Made by a program: the position numbers and the translations under genes. A DNA stretch of 64,000 bases from Pseudomonadota bacterium. Lineage in GTDB: Bacteria > Pseudomonadota > Alphaproteobacteria > Caulobacterales > Caulobacteraceae. Within the stretch, counting starts at the first letter, position 1, and the number at the start of each line of letters is the position of its first letter. The notes under the pieces are model-generated. The model worked only from the letters and a program-made list of their open reading frames with translations, made no database searches and had not been told where the DNA came from. The DNA lies in contig JAIUNU010000012.1 in assembly GCA_020161365.1 (NCBI GenBank), positions 62,001 to 126,000 on the forward strand, given 5' to 3'. Shown here in pieces: positions 52,636 through 62,822 of the stretch.

Positions 52636-53127
52636 TTAACGGTACGGCGCGTCCAACTCCAGATTCTTCGCGATCAGGCGTTCCCAACGGTCGCCGTTAT
52701 CGAGAAGGCGTTCCTTGTCGTAGTAGAGCTCTTCGCGGGTCTCGGTCGCGAACTCGGTGTTCGGGCCCTCGACGATCGCATCCACAGGGCAGGCCTCTTG
52801 GCACAGGCCGCAGTAGATGCATTTGACCATGTCGATGTCGTAGCGAGTGGTGCGGCGGCTGCCGTCCTCGCGCGGTTCGGCCTCAATGGTGATCGCCTGC
52901 GCCGGGCAGATGGCTTCGCAGAGCTTGCAGGCGATGCAACGCTCTTCACCCGACGGATAGCGGCGCAGGGCGTGCTCACCGCGGAAACGGGGCGACTGCG
53001 GATTGCGCTCGTTCGGATAGATCACGGTCTTCTTCGGCGCGACCATGTACTTCATGGCCAGGCCGAACGCGCCCGCGAAGTCCAGAAGGGCGGCGCCCTT
53101 GACCGCCTGAGTGATGCGCTGGAACAC
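52636..53127 (-). CDS. nuoI: NADH:quinone oxidoreductase subunit I (two [4Fe-4S] clusters)
   Basis: Electron-carrying subunit linking the peripheral arm to NuoB. The 163-residue product has two ferredoxin motifs, [16 protein letters not shown] and [16 protein letters not shown], each with four Cys. I chose GTG 53127 (residues [17 protein letters not shown]): it gives the normal family length and has GGAGAG five bases upstream. The frame stays open to 53268, but the extra residues are Arg/Ser-rich and not family-like. Confidence 0.95.
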   Translation of the reverse strand: MFQRITQAVKGAALLDFAGAFGLAMKYMVAPKKTVIYPNERNPQSPRFRGEHALRRYPSGEERCIACKLCEAICPAQAITIEAEPREDGSRRTTRYDIDMVKCIYCGLCQEACPVDAIVEGPNTEFATETREELYYDKERLLDNGDRWERLIAKNLELDAPYR

Positions 53128-53137
53128 CAGAGCTCTC

Positions 53138-53362
53138 CTAACACTTTTCCTTAGGGAGGGGACGGACGTCCCTGCCCTGCTCTTTCTGCTGCCGCCGCAA
53201 CGTCTGCTCGAGGACGCACTTCCTGGTCTTGTCGTCAGCCTTGCGGCGCGCCTCGACCTTGTCCTCAAGCGTCCGCTCCGGCGGCCGCGGCATGCTTTCG
53301 CCCCAGGTCGAGCACCCGGCCAGAAGGCCGATCACCGCGATCCCGAGAACGCCCTGCCTCAT
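53138..53362 (-). CDS. Small lipoprotein inside the nuo operon
   Basis: A 74-residue protein with a lipoprotein signal, [17 protein letters not shown] (lipobox LLAGC, Cys17), then a charged Arg/Glu/Lys-rich mature part ([20 protein letters not shown]) ending in PLPKEKC. No family recognised. It is separated from nuoI by 10 bases and overlaps the preceding lipoprotein gene by four bases, so it is part of the operon. The longer open frame to 53458 reaches into that gene. Confidence 0.75.
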   Translation of the reverse strand: MRQGVLGIAVIGLLAGCSTWGESMPRPPERTLEDKVEARRKADDKTRKCVLEQTLRRQQKEQGRDVRPLPKEKC

Positions 53363-53598
53363 TTCCCGGTCCGGGGAATGACGCAGGTGTAGTTCGATAG
53401 CTGGGCGGGGTCTCCCCCGTCCTGCTTGGCCTGGATGGTTCCACCCGAAGCCTTGCACTTGTCGCCCTCGCGCCGGAGATCGTCATAGCTGACGACGCCG
53501 TCTCCGAGGGAATAGGACCGATCCGGAACCGAGACCGCCTGGCAGGCCGCCAGAGCGGCGCCAGCCAGGGTCACGGCCAGGATCGTGGTCCGGCGCAT
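53359..53598 (-). CDS. Second small lipoprotein inside the nuo operon
   Basis: A 79-residue protein beginning [19 protein letters not shown], a lipoprotein signal with lipobox ALAAC (Cys19). The mature part has YSLGDGVVSYDDLRREGDKC and ends [11 protein letters not shown], with two further Cys that could form a disulfide. No family recognised. The ATG overlaps the nuoH stop by one base, so translation is probably coupled to nuoH. Confidence 0.75.
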   Translation of the reverse strand: MRRTTILAVTLAGAALAACQAVSVPDRSYSLGDGVVSYDDLRREGDKCKASGGTIQAKQDGGDPAQLSNYTCVIPRTGK

Positions 53599-54671
53599 CA
53601 GGCCGCCGGACCGAACACGCGCCAGGCGGCGACCGCGGCGACCAGCACCAGCGACGTCGGCAGGAACACCTTCCAGCCCAGACGCATCAGTTGGTCGTAG
53701 CGGTAGCGAGGCACGATGGCCTTCGCCATGGCGAACATGAAGAACCAGAAGCAAATCTTGGCGTAGAACACCAAGGCCAGGAAGAAATTGGCGGCGAACG
53801 GATGCCAGCTGTTCAGGAAATCGGTTGGGAACCCGGGGTTCCAGCCGCCGAAGAACAGGACGCTGATCATCGCGCACATCAGGACGATGTTCGAATACTC
53901 GGCGACCATGAACAGTAGGTACGGCGTAGAGCTGTACTCGACCTGATAACCGGCCACGAGTTCGGATTCCGCTTCCGGGAGGTCGAAGGGCGGGCGGTTC
54001 GTCTCGGCCAGGGCCGAGATGTAGAACATGCCCATGGCCACGACCATGACCGGCAGCAGGATCAGATTATTCAGCCCGGCGCCGCCGAACACGTTCCAGT
54101 TCCAGATCCAGCCCGACTGCTTTTCGACGATCGTCGACAGGTTCATAGAACCGGCCAGCAGGATCACCGTGATGATGATCAGACCGATCGAGACTTCGTA
54201 GGACACCATCTGAGCCGCGGAGCGCAGAGCGCCCAGGAACGGATACTTCGAGTTCGAAGCCCAGCCGCCCATGATAATGCCGTAGACGCCCAGCGAGCTC
54301 ATCGCCAGCAGGTAGAGAATGCCGACGTTGAGGTTCGAGACGACCCAGCCCGGCGCGAACGGCACCACGGCCCAGCCGACAAAGGCCAGGATCAGGCTGA
54401 TCAGCGGCGCCAGGATGAAGACGACCTTGTCGGCGCCGGCGGGGATCACGATCTCCTTCAGCACGAACTTGAAGAAGTCGGCAAAGGACTGCAGCAGGCC
54501 GAACGGACCCACGACGTTCGGGCCTTTGCGCATCTGCACGCCGGCCCAGATCTTGCGGTCGGCCAGCAGCAGGAACGCCAGGCTCAGCAGCACCCAGATC
54601 ACGACCAGCAGGATCCCGCCGGTGGTCAGCAGGGTCCAGGAGACGGCGGGGTTGGCGAAGAACGCTTGCAT
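53598..54671 (-). CDS. nuoH: NADH:quinone oxidoreductase subunit H
   Basis: Membrane subunit at the quinone-binding junction of complex I. The 357-residue protein has about eight helices, with [57 protein letters not shown] and [20 protein letters not shown]. It lies four bases after nuoG. Confidence 0.97.
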   Translation of the reverse strand: MQAFFANPAVSWTLLTTGGILLVVIWVLLSLAFLLLADRKIWAGVQMRKGPNVVGPFGLLQSFADFFKFVLKEIVIPAGADKVVFILAPLISLILAFVGWAVVPFAPGWVVSNLNVGILYLLAMSSLGVYGIIMGGWASNSKYPFLGALRSAAQMVSYEVSIGLIIITVILLAGSMNLSTIVEKQSGWIWNWNVFGGAGLNNLILLPVMVVAMGMFYISALAETNRPPFDLPEAESELVAGYQVEYSSTPYLLFMVAEYSNIVLMCAMISVLFFGGWNPGFPTDFLNSWHPFAANFFLALVFYAKICFWFFMFAMAKAIVPRYRYDQLMRLGWKVFLPTSLVLVAAVAAWRVFGPAA

Positions 54672-54675
54672 CGGC

Positions 54676-56736
54676 CTACTCCGCCGCGATCTTGGCGGCG
54701 CCCGAGGCCACGGCCGCGCACTCGGCCATGGTCACGCTGGCGCGCGCGATGGGGTTGGTCAGGTGGAAGGCCTTGATCGGGCTTTCGAACGGCGCGTCCG
54801 AAACCTCACCGTCACCGCCCAGGGCGCCGACGTCGAAGACCGTAGCCACCGAACCCGGCGCGTAGTCGATCTGACCGAAGGTCGGGTGATCGGCGAAGAG
54901 CTTGGCGCGCAGTTGGTCCAGGCTGTCGTACGGCAGCTTGTGGCCAAGCACCTCGGACAGCGCCCGCAGGATCGACCAGTCTTCCTTCGCCTCGCCCTTC
55001 GGGAACACGGCGCGGCGGCCCATCTGGACGCGCCCTTCCATGTTCACATAGAGGCCGTTCTTCTCGGTGTAGGCCGCGCCCGGCAGGATCACGTCCGCCT
55101 TGTGGGCGCCGTTGTCGCCGTGGGTGCCGAGATAGATCTTGAAGGCGTCCGACGCGGCGGTTTCGCACTCGTCGGCGCCCAGCAGGAACAGCACGTCCAG
55201 CGCGCCGGGCTTCAGCATGTCAGCGGTCGCAAGACCGCCCTCCGACGGGACGAAGCCCATGTCGAGGCCGGCCACGCGGGCTGCGGCGGTGTGCAGCACG
55301 TTCCAGCCGTTCCAGCCCTCGCGCACAACCTTCATCGACTTGGCGAGGCTCGCGGCGGCCTTGAGGATCGCAGCGCCGTCGGCGCGCGCCAGAGCGCCCT
55401 GGCCGATGATGATCGCCGGACGTTCGGCGGCCTTCAGGGCGGCGACGAAGTCGTTCTTGCTCTTGGCCAGGCCCGACAGCGTCTTGGCGCCGGCGCCGAG
55501 ATATTCGTAGCCGAAGGTCAGGTCAGCTTGCTCGCCGACCACGCCGAACCGGGTCTTGCCGGCTAGCCACTGCTTGCGGAAGCGGGCGTTCAGCACCGGC
55601 GCCTCAAGACGCGGATTGGCGCCGACGAACAGAACCACGTCGGCGTTCTCGATGCCGGCGATCGTCGAGTTGAACAGCCAGCTCTCGCGCGGACCCGCGC
55701 CCAGGGCGACGCCATCCTGGCGGCTGTCGAGGTTCTTCACGCCCAGGGCGGTGAAGAGATCCTTGGTCGCCTTCAGGCTTTCGGCGTCCTGCAGGTCGCC
55801 GGCGATCACGCCGATGCGATCGGCGGCGGTCGCCTTGATCTTGGCCGCGATGGCCTGGAAGGCCTGCGCCCAGGTGGCCGGCTGCAGCTTCCCGCCGACG
55901 CGGACATACGGACGGTCAAGACGCTGACGGCCCAAGCCGTCGACGGCATAGCGGGTCTTGTCCGAGATCCACTCCTCGTTGACCTCTTCGTTGATGCGCG
56001 GAAGCACGCGCAGCACGGCCGCGCCGCGCGCGTCGACGCGGATCGACGAGCCCAGAGCGTCCATCACGTCGACGCTCTCGGTCTTCTTCAGCTCCCAAGG
56101 ACGGGCTTCGAAGGCATAGGGCTTGGAGGTCAGGGCGCCGACCGGGCACAGGTCGATGACGTTGGCGCTGAGCTCCGACGTCACCGCCGCGCCGAGATAG
56201 GTCGTGATTTCAACGTCTTCGCCGCGCGAGATCAGGCCGATTTCCGGCGAACCGGCGACTTCGGTGATGAAGCGGACGCAGCGCGTGCACTGGATGCAGC
56301 GCGTCATCACGGTCTTGATCAGCGGGCCCATCGCCTTTTCTTCGACGGCACGCTTGTTCTCTTCATAGCGGCTGTCGTCACGGCCGTAGCCGACCGCCTG
56401 GTCCTGCAGGTCGCACTCGCCGCCCTGGTCGCAGATCGGGCAGTCCAGCGGGTGGTTGATGAGCAGGAACTCCATCACCCCCTCGCGAGCCTTCTTGACC
56501 ATCGGAGTCTTGGTGAAGATCTCCTGGCCCTCGGCGGCCGGCAGGGCGCACGAGGCCTGCGGTTTCGGCGGGCCGGGCTTCACCTCAACGAGGCACATCC
56601 GGCAGTTGCCAGCGATGGACAGGCGTTCGTGATAGCAGAAGCGCGGGATCTCTTCTCCGGCCAGTTCCGCCACCTGCAGAACCGTCATGCCGGGCTCGAA
56701 CTCGACCTCGACGCCATTGACCTTGGCGATTGCCAT
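54676..56736 (-). CDS. nuoG: NADH:quinone oxidoreductase subunit G
   Basis: Large iron-sulfur subunit of the complex I N-module. The 686-residue product starts with a [2Fe-2S] ferredoxin domain ([20 protein letters not shown]), then the Cys/His cluster site [18 protein letters not shown], a [4Fe-4S] site [10 protein letters not shown], and a degenerate molybdopterin-oxidoreductase domain (about 220-670). It lies between nuoF and nuoH. Confidence 0.97.
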   Translation of the reverse strand: MAIAKVNGVEVEFEPGMTVLQVAELAGEEIPRFCYHERLSIAGNCRMCLVEVKPGPPKPQASCALPAAEGQEIFTKTPMVKKAREGVMEFLLINHPLDCPICDQGGECDLQDQAVGYGRDDSRYEENKRAVEEKAMGPLIKTVMTRCIQCTRCVRFITEVAGSPEIGLISRGEDVEITTYLGAAVTSELSANVIDLCPVGALTSKPYAFEARPWELKKTESVDVMDALGSSIRVDARGAAVLRVLPRINEEVNEEWISDKTRYAVDGLGRQRLDRPYVRVGGKLQPATWAQAFQAIAAKIKATAADRIGVIAGDLQDAESLKATKDLFTALGVKNLDSRQDGVALGAGPRESWLFNSTIAGIENADVVLFVGANPRLEAPVLNARFRKQWLAGKTRFGVVGEQADLTFGYEYLGAGAKTLSGLAKSKNDFVAALKAAERPAIIIGQGALARADGAAILKAAASLAKSMKVVREGWNGWNVLHTAAARVAGLDMGFVPSEGGLATADMLKPGALDVLFLLGADECETAASDAFKIYLGTHGDNGAHKADVILPGAAYTEKNGLYVNMEGRVQMGRRAVFPKGEAKEDWSILRALSEVLGHKLPYDSLDQLRAKLFADHPTFGQIDYAPGSVATVFDVGALGGDGEVSDAPFESPIKAFHLTNPIARASVTMAECAAVASGAAKIAAE

Positions 56737-56741
56737 TCTTG

Positions 56742-58061
56742 TTACTCCGCCGCGATCAGCTTGGCGCCCTGCACGTGCAGGCGACCGCTACGATAGGAAG
56801 CGATCCGCTCCTCCACCTCGTGGCGGAAGTGACGGAACAGGCCCTGGATCGGCCAGGCGGCCGCGTCGCCCAGGGCGCAGATGGTGTGACCCTCGACCTG
56901 CGTCGTGACGTCCAGCAGGGTGTCGATCTCTTTCGGATCGGCTTCGCCGGTCGCCATGCGCTCCATGACGCGCCACATCCAGCCGGTGCCTTCACGGCAC
57001 GGCGTGCACTGGCCGCAGCTCTCGTGCTTGTAGAAGTATGACAGGCGGGCGATCGCGCGGACGAGGTCGGTCGACTTGTCCATGACGATGACGGCGGCAG
57101 TGCCCAGGCCCGAACGCAGGTTGCGCAGGGCGTCGAAGTCCATCGGCAGGTCTTCGCACTGCTCGGCGGGGATCATCGGGACGGACGACCCGCCCGGGAT
57201 GACGGCCTTCAAGTTGCCCCAGCCGCCGCGGATCCCGCCGCAGTGATCTTCCATCAACTGACGGAAGGGGATGCTCATGGCTTCTTCGACGTTGCAGGGC
57301 AGGTTCACGTGGCCCGAGACGCAGAAGAGCTTGGTGCCGGCGTTGTTCGGACGGCCAAAACCGGCGAACCAGGCCGCGCCGCGACGCAGGATCGTGCCGG
57401 CGACGGCGATGCTCTCAACGTTGTTGACCGTGGTCGGCATGCCATAGAGGCCGGCGCCCGCCGGGAACGGCGGCTTCAGGCGCGGTTGGCCCTTCTTGCC
57501 TTCAAGACTTTCCAGCAGGGCCGTCTCTTCGCCGCAGATATAGGCGCCGGCGCCGTGGTGGACGTAGAGGTCGAAGTCCCAGCCATGCACGTTGTTCTTG
57601 CCGATCAGCTTGGCCTCATAGGCCTGCTTGATCGCCGCTTCCAGGCGCTCGCGCTCGAAGACGTACTCGCCGCGGATGTAGATATAGCAGGCATGAGCCA
57701 GCATGGCGCGCGAAGCGATCAGGCAGCCCTCGATCAGGAGGTGCGGGTCATGCCGCATGATCTCCCGGTCCTTGCAAGTGCCCGGCTCGGATTCGTCGGC
57801 GTTGACGACCAGGTAGTGAGGACGACCTTCCTTCACTTCCTTGGGCATGAACGACCACTTCAGGCCGGTCGAGAAGCCGGCGCCGCCCCGACCGCGCAGG
57901 CCGGAGTTCTTCATGTTCTCGATGATCCAGTCGCGCCCGGCGTCCAGGATGTCCTTGGTGCCATTCCAGCAGCCGCGCTTCTTCGCGCCCTCAAGGCCCC
58001 AGTCGTGGAGACCGTAGAGGTTCGTGAAGATGCGGTCCTTGTCTTCGAGGATACCGACCAT
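56742..58061 (-). CDS. nuoF: NADH:quinone oxidoreductase subunit F
   Basis: NADH- and FMN-binding subunit. The 439-residue product has the nucleotide and FMN sites [18 protein letters not shown] and [20 protein letters not shown], and the N3 [4Fe-4S] site [15 protein letters not shown]. It lies five bases before nuoG and three bases after a small membrane-protein gene. Confidence 0.97.
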   Translation of the reverse strand: MVGILEDKDRIFTNLYGLHDWGLEGAKKRGCWNGTKDILDAGRDWIIENMKNSGLRGRGGAGFSTGLKWSFMPKEVKEGRPHYLVVNADESEPGTCKDREIMRHDPHLLIEGCLIASRAMLAHACYIYIRGEYVFERERLEAAIKQAYEAKLIGKNNVHGWDFDLYVHHGAGAYICGEETALLESLEGKKGQPRLKPPFPAGAGLYGMPTTVNNVESIAVAGTILRRGAAWFAGFGRPNNAGTKLFCVSGHVNLPCNVEEAMSIPFRQLMEDHCGGIRGGWGNLKAVIPGGSSVPMIPAEQCEDLPMDFDALRNLRSGLGTAAVIVMDKSTDLVRAIARLSYFYKHESCGQCTPCREGTGWMWRVMERMATGEADPKEIDTLLDVTTQVEGHTICALGDAAAWPIQGLFRHFRHEVEERIASYRSGRLHVQGAKLIAAE

Positions 58062-58064
58062 GAC

Positions 58065-58331
58065 TCAGCTTTGCGGATCGAATGGATGGGCGCGCACATA
58101 GCGCGTCCGACGAATGATGACATAGGCGAAAAGCGACCAACCCACGCCAATAATGGCGAGACCGGCCACAACCGCCCAAAACGGCGCGCCTTCGACGACA
58201 CGACCCCAGACCAGCAGGATCGCGCCGATCAGGCAGGCGACGAAGCCGACGCTGCGCTCGCGACGATGCAGACCCCTGAGGGTGTCGACATAGGCCGCCT
58301 TGCGCATGTTGAGGTCGCTGTCGTCGATCAT
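58065..58331 (-). CDS. Small two-helix membrane protein inside the nuo operon
   Basis: An 88-residue protein beginning MIDDSDLNMRKAAYVDTLRG, with two predicted membrane helices (about 30-46, VGFVACLIGAILLVWGR, and about 50-72, AVVAGLAIIGVGWSLFAYVI) and a basic tail (RRTRYVRAHPFDPQS). No family recognised. ATG 58331 overlaps the preceding membrane-protein gene by four bases; the frame is open to 58490 but the extra residues are shadow-like. Confidence 0.75.
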   Translation of the reverse strand: MIDDSDLNMRKAAYVDTLRGLHRRERSVGFVACLIGAILLVWGRVVEGAPFWAVVAGLAIIGVGWSLFAYVIIRRTRYVRAHPFDPQS

Positions 58332-58552
58332 GACGAGGCGCCCTCCCCCTTGGACGCGCGCATCCAACCGAGGATGAACCAGATGTGCGAACCCAGACCC
58401 GCGACGATGGCGCCGAGGAAGACCAGCCGCAGCCATTCGATCCGCAGCGACACCGCGCCGTAGATCGCGACGCCGGCCAGCACGAAGCACACCGCGTTGA
58501 TGACGAGCATCGCGGTCAGGCGCTTCTTCTGGAGGGCGGCGTCGGCGGTCAT
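58328..58552 (-). CDS. Second small two-helix membrane protein inside the nuo operon
   Basis: A 74-residue protein beginning MTADAALQKKRLTAMLVINA, with helices at about residues 14-33 and 42-62 (LVFLGAIVAGLGSHIWFILG) and a short acidic tail. No family recognised. It starts one base after the nuoE stop and overlaps the next small gene by four bases, so it is firmly embedded in the operon. Confidence 0.75.
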   Translation of the reverse strand: MTADAALQKKRLTAMLVINAVCFVLAGVAIYGAVSLRIEWLRLVFLGAIVAGLGSHIWFILGWMRASKGEGASS

Positions 58553-58553
58553 G

Positions 58554-59240
58554 TTAGGCGGCGGGCTCCGACTTCGGGGCCTTCTTCGGCTTCTCGGGCA
58601 GGTTCGGGATCTTGATCTTCTTGGCGTACGAGCCGTCGTACAGCTTGGGATCGGTCAGGGTGTGAATCGCCCCCTTCGGCTCCGAAGCGCCACGGCCCTC
58701 ATAGCTGCCCGGCTTCGGCGCCTTGCCGGCGGCGAAGTCGTCGAGGATCTGAACCAGGCTCTCCGGCGTCAGATCCTCGTAGTAATAGTCGTTGATCGCG
58801 GCCATCGGCGCGTTGCAGCAGGCGCCGAGGCACTCGACCTCTTCCCAACTGAACTTGCCGTCGGCCGAGACGTGGTGGGCCGGGCCAATCTTGTCCTCAA
58901 GCACCTTTCGCAGGTCCAGCGCGCCACGCAGTTGGCACGGCGTGGTGCCGCAAAGTTGCACGAAGGCGACCTTGCCGACCGGCTGCAGCTGGAACATCAC
59001 ATAGAAGGTGGCCACCTCGAGCACGCGGATGACCGGCATCTCGAGCTGCTTGGCGATCTCCTGGATCGCGGGCTCGGACACCCAGCCTTCCTGCTTTTGG
59101 GCCAGCCAGAGCATCGGGATCACGGCCGATTGCTTCCGCTCGGCGGGATACTTGGCTTTCCACCAGTCGGCCTTGGCCTGGCTGTCCGCCGTAAAGGCGA
59201 AGCTGGCGGGTTGTTCCTTGGCAAGACGACGGACGCTCAT
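58554..59240 (-). CDS. nuoE: NADH:quinone oxidoreductase subunit E
   Basis: [2Fe-2S] thioredoxin-fold subunit of the N-module. The 228-residue product has the cluster Cys in LCGTTPCQLRGAL and LGACCNAPMAAIND. The extended C-terminus (Lys/Pro/Ala-rich, PEKPKKAPKSEPAA) makes it longer than the E. coli protein, as is usual in alphaproteobacteria. The start overlaps an NTF2-like gene by four bases. Confidence 0.95.
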   Translation of the reverse strand: MSVRRLAKEQPASFAFTADSQAKADWWKAKYPAERKQSAVIPMLWLAQKQEGWVSEPAIQEIAKQLEMPVIRVLEVATFYVMFQLQPVGKVAFVQLCGTTPCQLRGALDLRKVLEDKIGPAHHVSADGKFSWEEVECLGACCNAPMAAINDYYYEDLTPESLVQILDDFAAGKAPKPGSYEGRGASEPKGAIHTLTDPKLYDGSYAKKIKIPNLPEKPKKAPKSEPAA

Positions 59241-59569
59241 CGGGCGAAATCCACGCGGGCGATCTTGTCGCCCTTGAAGGTGTAGATGGCGGCGACCTGG
59301 AACGGCGCATCGCCGTTGCCGCGGTCGACATGCTCGTGGTCGATCACGTTGGACCCGACCACAATGCGGTTCAGCAGCTTCGCCTGGTTCTTGGGGAACT
59401 CGGCGAAGGTCTTGGCGTAAAAGGCGCGATAGGCCTCGATGCCCGTGCGCGCGACGTCACCGTTCAGCCCCGCGACGACCACGTCATCGGCGAAGTGGGC
59501 GCAATGGGCGTCCAGATCCTGGGCGTTGTAGGCGTCGAGCTGCGCCTGGGCGATATCGGCCAGGCTCAC
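59237..59569 (-). CDS. NTF2-like/SnoaL-fold protein inside the nuo operon
   Basis: A 110-residue protein with the SnoaL-like cone fold pattern: a helical start ([20 protein letters not shown]), [45 protein letters not shown] and a closing strand [16 protein letters not shown]. The superfamily covers isomerases, dehydratases and non-enzymatic binders, so no activity is assigned. It overlaps both nuoD and nuoE by four bases and so is translated with them. Confidence 0.82.
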   Translation of the reverse strand: MSLADIAQAQLDAYNAQDLDAHCAHFADDVVVAGLNGDVARTGIEAYRAFYAKTFAEFPKNQAKLLNRIVVGSNVIDHEHVDRGNGDAPFQVAAIYTFKGDKIARVDFAR

Positions 59570-60816
59570 CGGTCGATCTCCCCGAACACGATGTCCAGCG
59601 AGCCCAGGATGGCCGAGACGTCAGCCAGCTGGTGGCCACGGTTCAGCCAGTCCATAGCCGCCAGGTGCGGGAAGCCCGGAGCGCGGATCTTGCAGCGATA
59701 CGGCTTGTTGGTGCCGTCAGAGACAACGAACACGCCGAACTCGCCCTTCGGCGCCTCGACGCAGGCGTAGACCTCGCCGGCCGGCGTCTTGAAGCCTTCG
59801 GTGTAGAGCTTGAAGTGGTGGATCAGCGCTTCCATCGAGCGTTTCATCTCGGCGCGACGCGGCGGCGAGACCTTGTTGTCTTCCGACAGCACCGGGCCGT
59901 GCGTCTTGCGCAGCATCTCGCAGGCCTGGCGGATGATCTTGGTCGACTCGCGCATCTCCTGCATGCGGCACAGATAGCGATCATAGCAGTCGCCGTTCTT
60001 GCCCAGCGGGATGTCGAACTCGAAGTCGTTGTAGTTCTCGTAGGGCTGGTTGCGGCGCAGGTCCCAGGCGATGCCCGAGCCGCGCACCATCACGCCGGAG
60101 AAGCCCCAGTTGATCGCGTCTTCCTTGCTGACAACGCCGATATCGACATTGCGCTGCTTGAAGATGCGGTTGTCGGTGATCAGGCCTTCGATATCGTCGC
60201 AGATCTTCGGGAAGGCCTTGGCCCAGGCGTCGATGTCCTCGACCAGTTCCGGCGGCAGGTCCTGGTGGACGCCGCCCGGACGGAAGTAGTTGGAGTGCAG
60301 GCGAGCGCCGCAGGCGCGCTCGTAGAACACCATCAGCTTCTCGCGCTCCTCGAAGCCCCAGAGCGGCGGCGTCAGGGCACCGACGTCCATGGCCTGGGTC
60401 GTCACGTTCAACAGGTGATTCAGGATCCGGCCGATTTCCGAGTACAGGACGCGGATGATCTGGCCACGGATCGGCACCTCAACGCCGAGCAGCTTTTCGA
60501 TCGCGAGGCAGAAGGCGTGCTCCTGGTTCATCGGCGCCACGTAGTCGAGGCGGTCGAAGTAAGGGACGTTCTGCAGGTAGGTCCGCGCTTCCATCAGCTT
60601 CTCGGTGCCGCGGTGCAGCAGGCCGATGTGCGGATCGACGCGTTCGACGATTTCGCCATCCAGCTCCAGCACCAGACGCAGCACGCCGTGCGCGGCCGGG
60701 TGCTGCGGGCCGAAGTTGATGTTGAACTTGCGGACAGGCGTCTCCGGAATGGCCGGAGCCGTCGCCTCGTCTCGGAAATAGTCGGTCGCCGCGGCGGGCG
60801 AGTTCGTGCCGGTCAT
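59566..60816 (-). CDS. nuoD: NADH:quinone oxidoreductase subunit D
   Basis: 49-kDa-type subunit that shapes the quinone site with NuoB. The 416-residue product has [38 protein letters not shown] and the C-terminal [20 protein letters not shown]. It is separate from nuoC, unlike the fused NuoCD of E. coli. A 96-base gap before nuoC shows no gene. Confidence 0.97.
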   Translation of the reverse strand: MTGTNSPAAATDYFRDEATAPAIPETPVRKFNINFGPQHPAAHGVLRLVLELDGEIVERVDPHIGLLHRGTEKLMEARTYLQNVPYFDRLDYVAPMNQEHAFCLAIEKLLGVEVPIRGQIIRVLYSEIGRILNHLLNVTTQAMDVGALTPPLWGFEEREKLMVFYERACGARLHSNYFRPGGVHQDLPPELVEDIDAWAKAFPKICDDIEGLITDNRIFKQRNVDIGVVSKEDAINWGFSGVMVRGSGIAWDLRRNQPYENYNDFEFDIPLGKNGDCYDRYLCRMQEMRESTKIIRQACEMLRKTHGPVLSEDNKVSPPRRAEMKRSMEALIHHFKLYTEGFKTPAGEVYACVEAPKGEFGVFVVSDGTNKPYRCKIRAPGFPHLAAMDWLNRGHQLADVSAILGSLDIVFGEIDR

Positions 60817-60912
60817 GGCTACGGACCTTCGTTACACTGCTCGATGTCGGCGGAGTCATCCCCCTCCGACAAGGTGATCGACGACGAGCGTTTTAAGCGC
60901 CCGCCGCCAGCC

Positions 60913-61524
60913 CTACGCGTCTCCCGCCCGCTTCTCGGCTTTCTCGTCGCCGGGCAGCGCGTACTTCGCGCCTTCCCACGGAGAGAGGAAATCGAACGCA
61001 CGGAACTCGGTGATCTTCACGGGTTCGTACACGACGCGCTTGAGCTCGTCGTCGTAGCGCACTTCCACATAACCCGTCATGGGGAAGTCCTTCCGCAGCG
61101 GGTGGCCGTGGAAGCCGTAGTCGGTCAGAATCCTGCGCAGGTCCGGGTGGCCGTCGAAGAAGATCCCGTACATGTCGAACGCCTCGCGCTCGAACCAGTC
61201 GGCCACCGGGAAGACCGGCGTGATGCTGGGAACGGGCGTATCCTCGTCAGTCGAGACCTTCAGGCGGATGCGATGGTTCTTCACGAGCGACAGCAGGTGG
61301 TAGACGACATCGAACCGCGCGGCCCGCTCCGGATAGTCGACACCGGTCAGGTCGATCAGCTGGTGAAAACGACAGGCTGCGTCGTCGCGCAGAAACGTCA
61401 GAGTCTCGATCACCGACGCCGCACGGGCGACGATGGTCAGCTCACCAAATGCGACAGAATGTCCCAGCACGCCCGGGGCGCGCGCGACGATGTCCTGACC
61501 AAGCAGTTCCAGGGCTTCGCTCAT
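60913..61524 (-). CDS. nuoC: NADH:quinone oxidoreductase subunit C
   Basis: 30-kDa-type peripheral subunit. The 203-residue product has [20 protein letters not shown] and the conserved [40 protein letters not shown]. The start ATG 61524 ([12 protein letters not shown]) overlaps the nuoB stop by four bases; the longer frame to 61644 is shadow. Confidence 0.96.
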   Translation of the reverse strand: MSEALELLGQDIVARAPGVLGHSVAFGELTIVARAASVIETLTFLRDDAACRFHQLIDLTGVDYPERAARFDVVYHLLSLVKNHRIRLKVSTDEDTPVPSITPVFPVADWFEREAFDMYGIFFDGHPDLRRILTDYGFHGHPLRKDFPMTGYVEVRYDDELKRVVYEPVKITEFRAFDFLSPWEGAKYALPGDEKAEKRAGDA

Positions 61525-62102
61525 CGCTCGATCGTCCCCGTCCGGCGAATCTTCTTTTGAAGCTGCAGCACGCCGTAGACGAGCGCCTCGGCGGTCGGCG
61601 GACAGCCTGGCACATAGATGTCGACCGGCACGACGCGGTCGCAACCGCGCACGACGCTGTAGCTGTAATAGTAGTAGCCGCCGCCATTGGCGCAGCTGCC
61701 CATCGAGATCACGTAGCGCGGCTCAGGCATCTGGTCGTAGACCTTGCGCAGAGCCGGAGCCATCTTGTTGGTCAGCGTGCCGGCCACGATCATCACGTCA
61801 GACTGGCGCGGACTGGCGCGGGGCGCAAAGCCATAGCGCTCCAGGTCGTAGCGCGGCATCGAAGCCTGCATCATCTCGACCGCGCAACAGGCCAGACCGA
61901 ACGTCATCCACATCAGCGAGCCTGTCCGGGCCCAGGTGATCAGGTCGTCGGCGGCCGCCGTGATGAAGCCCTTGTCTGCCAGCTGTTGCGAAACGCCGTC
62001 GAAGAACGGGTCGTGCAGCTTGGGGTCATACCCCTCGACCGTCGAACGACCGCCCGACAGCGCCGGAACGGTGGACGAATTGGCGGGAACGATCACTCCC
62101 AT
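61521..62102 (-). CDS. nuoB: NADH:quinone oxidoreductase subunit B ([4Fe-4S] N2)
   Basis: Holds the terminal N2 cluster. The 193-residue product has the paired Cys in [33 protein letters not shown] and [23 protein letters not shown] 62102 ([12 protein letters not shown]) overlaps the nuoA 3' end by ten bases; an earlier in-frame ATG at 62123 adds seven residues. Confidence 0.96.
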   Translation of the reverse strand: MGVIVPANSSTVPALSGGRSTVEGYDPKLHDPFFDGVSQQLADKGFITAAADDLITWARTGSLMWMTFGLACCAVEMMQASMPRYDLERYGFAPRASPRQSDVMIVAGTLTNKMAPALRKVYDQMPEPRYVISMGSCANGGGYYYYSYSVVRGCDRVVPVDIYVPGCPPTAEALVYGVLQLQKKIRRTGTIER

Positions 62103-62470
62103 TCGAGGGCGCCCTTCTTCCATTCATAGATGAAGCCGACAGTCAGGACGCCCAGAAAGGTCATCATCGACCAGAAGGCGAACTGCGCCACGTCCTGCGG
62201 CAGCTTCATGAGCGTAACGGCCCAGGGGAACAGGAACGCCACCTCCAGGTCGAAGATGATGAAGAGGATCGAGACCAGGTAAAACCGGACGTCGAACTTC
62301 ATCCGAGCATCGTCAAAGGCGTTGAAGCCGCACTCGTAGGCGGACAGCTTTTCCGGATCGGGCGCCTTGGGCGCGAGCACCGCGGCGGCGAGCAGGAAGA
62401 CGATGCCGATAACGGCCGCGATCCCGAGAAAGATCACAATCGGCAGGTACTGAAGAAGGAAGGCGGTCAT
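62093..62470 (-). CDS. nuoA: NADH:quinone oxidoreductase subunit A
   Basis: First gene of the nuo operon. The 125-residue protein has three membrane helices; [20 protein letters not shown] and [18 protein letters not shown] are the conserved segments. The upstream 199 bases to tRNA-Asp must carry the operon promoter; none was confidently assigned on this strand. A weak AAGGGC ribosome binding site precedes the ATG. Confidence 0.96.
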   Translation of the reverse strand: MTAFLLQYLPIVIFLGIAAVIGIVFLLAAAVLAPKAPDPEKLSAYECGFNAFDDARMKFDVRFYLVSILFIIFDLEVAFLFPWAVTLMKLPQDVAQFAFWSMMTFLGVLTVGFIYEWKKGALEWE

Positions 62471-62590
62471 GACAGCCCTTGGCTTGAATCGAGCGGGTTG
62501 TAGCCCACTGTCGCCAGCGCTTCAAACACCCCGCGCACATTGAGAAACGTTCGCAAAGAAAGGCGATTTGTCGGTTCTTCGAGATGGCCG

Positions 62591-62619
62591 TTGACACGAG
62601 TCTTCGCCCGACATATCAG
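62591..62619 (+). promoter_or_regulatory. Promoter of tRNA-Asp
   Basis: TTGACA (62591-62596), 17-base spacer, TATCAG (62614-62619). The -35 is perfect. Transcription would begin about 44 bases before the mature tRNA, with a GC-rich segment after the start that is typical of stringently controlled stable-RNA promoters. Confidence 0.75.
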
Positions 62620-62669
62620 ACGCGCCTCGCCGATTGGCGGGTCGCACTTTCGCTTCGGCGAAGGGGTAT

Positions 62670-62746
<77 letters not shown>

Positions 62747-62822
62747 CCGTCCATCCCCCTCAAATCCATGAACTTCTGTGGCGAAGGCTTGTGTCGGCCG
62801 CCGCATGCGCCATCTAGCGCTC

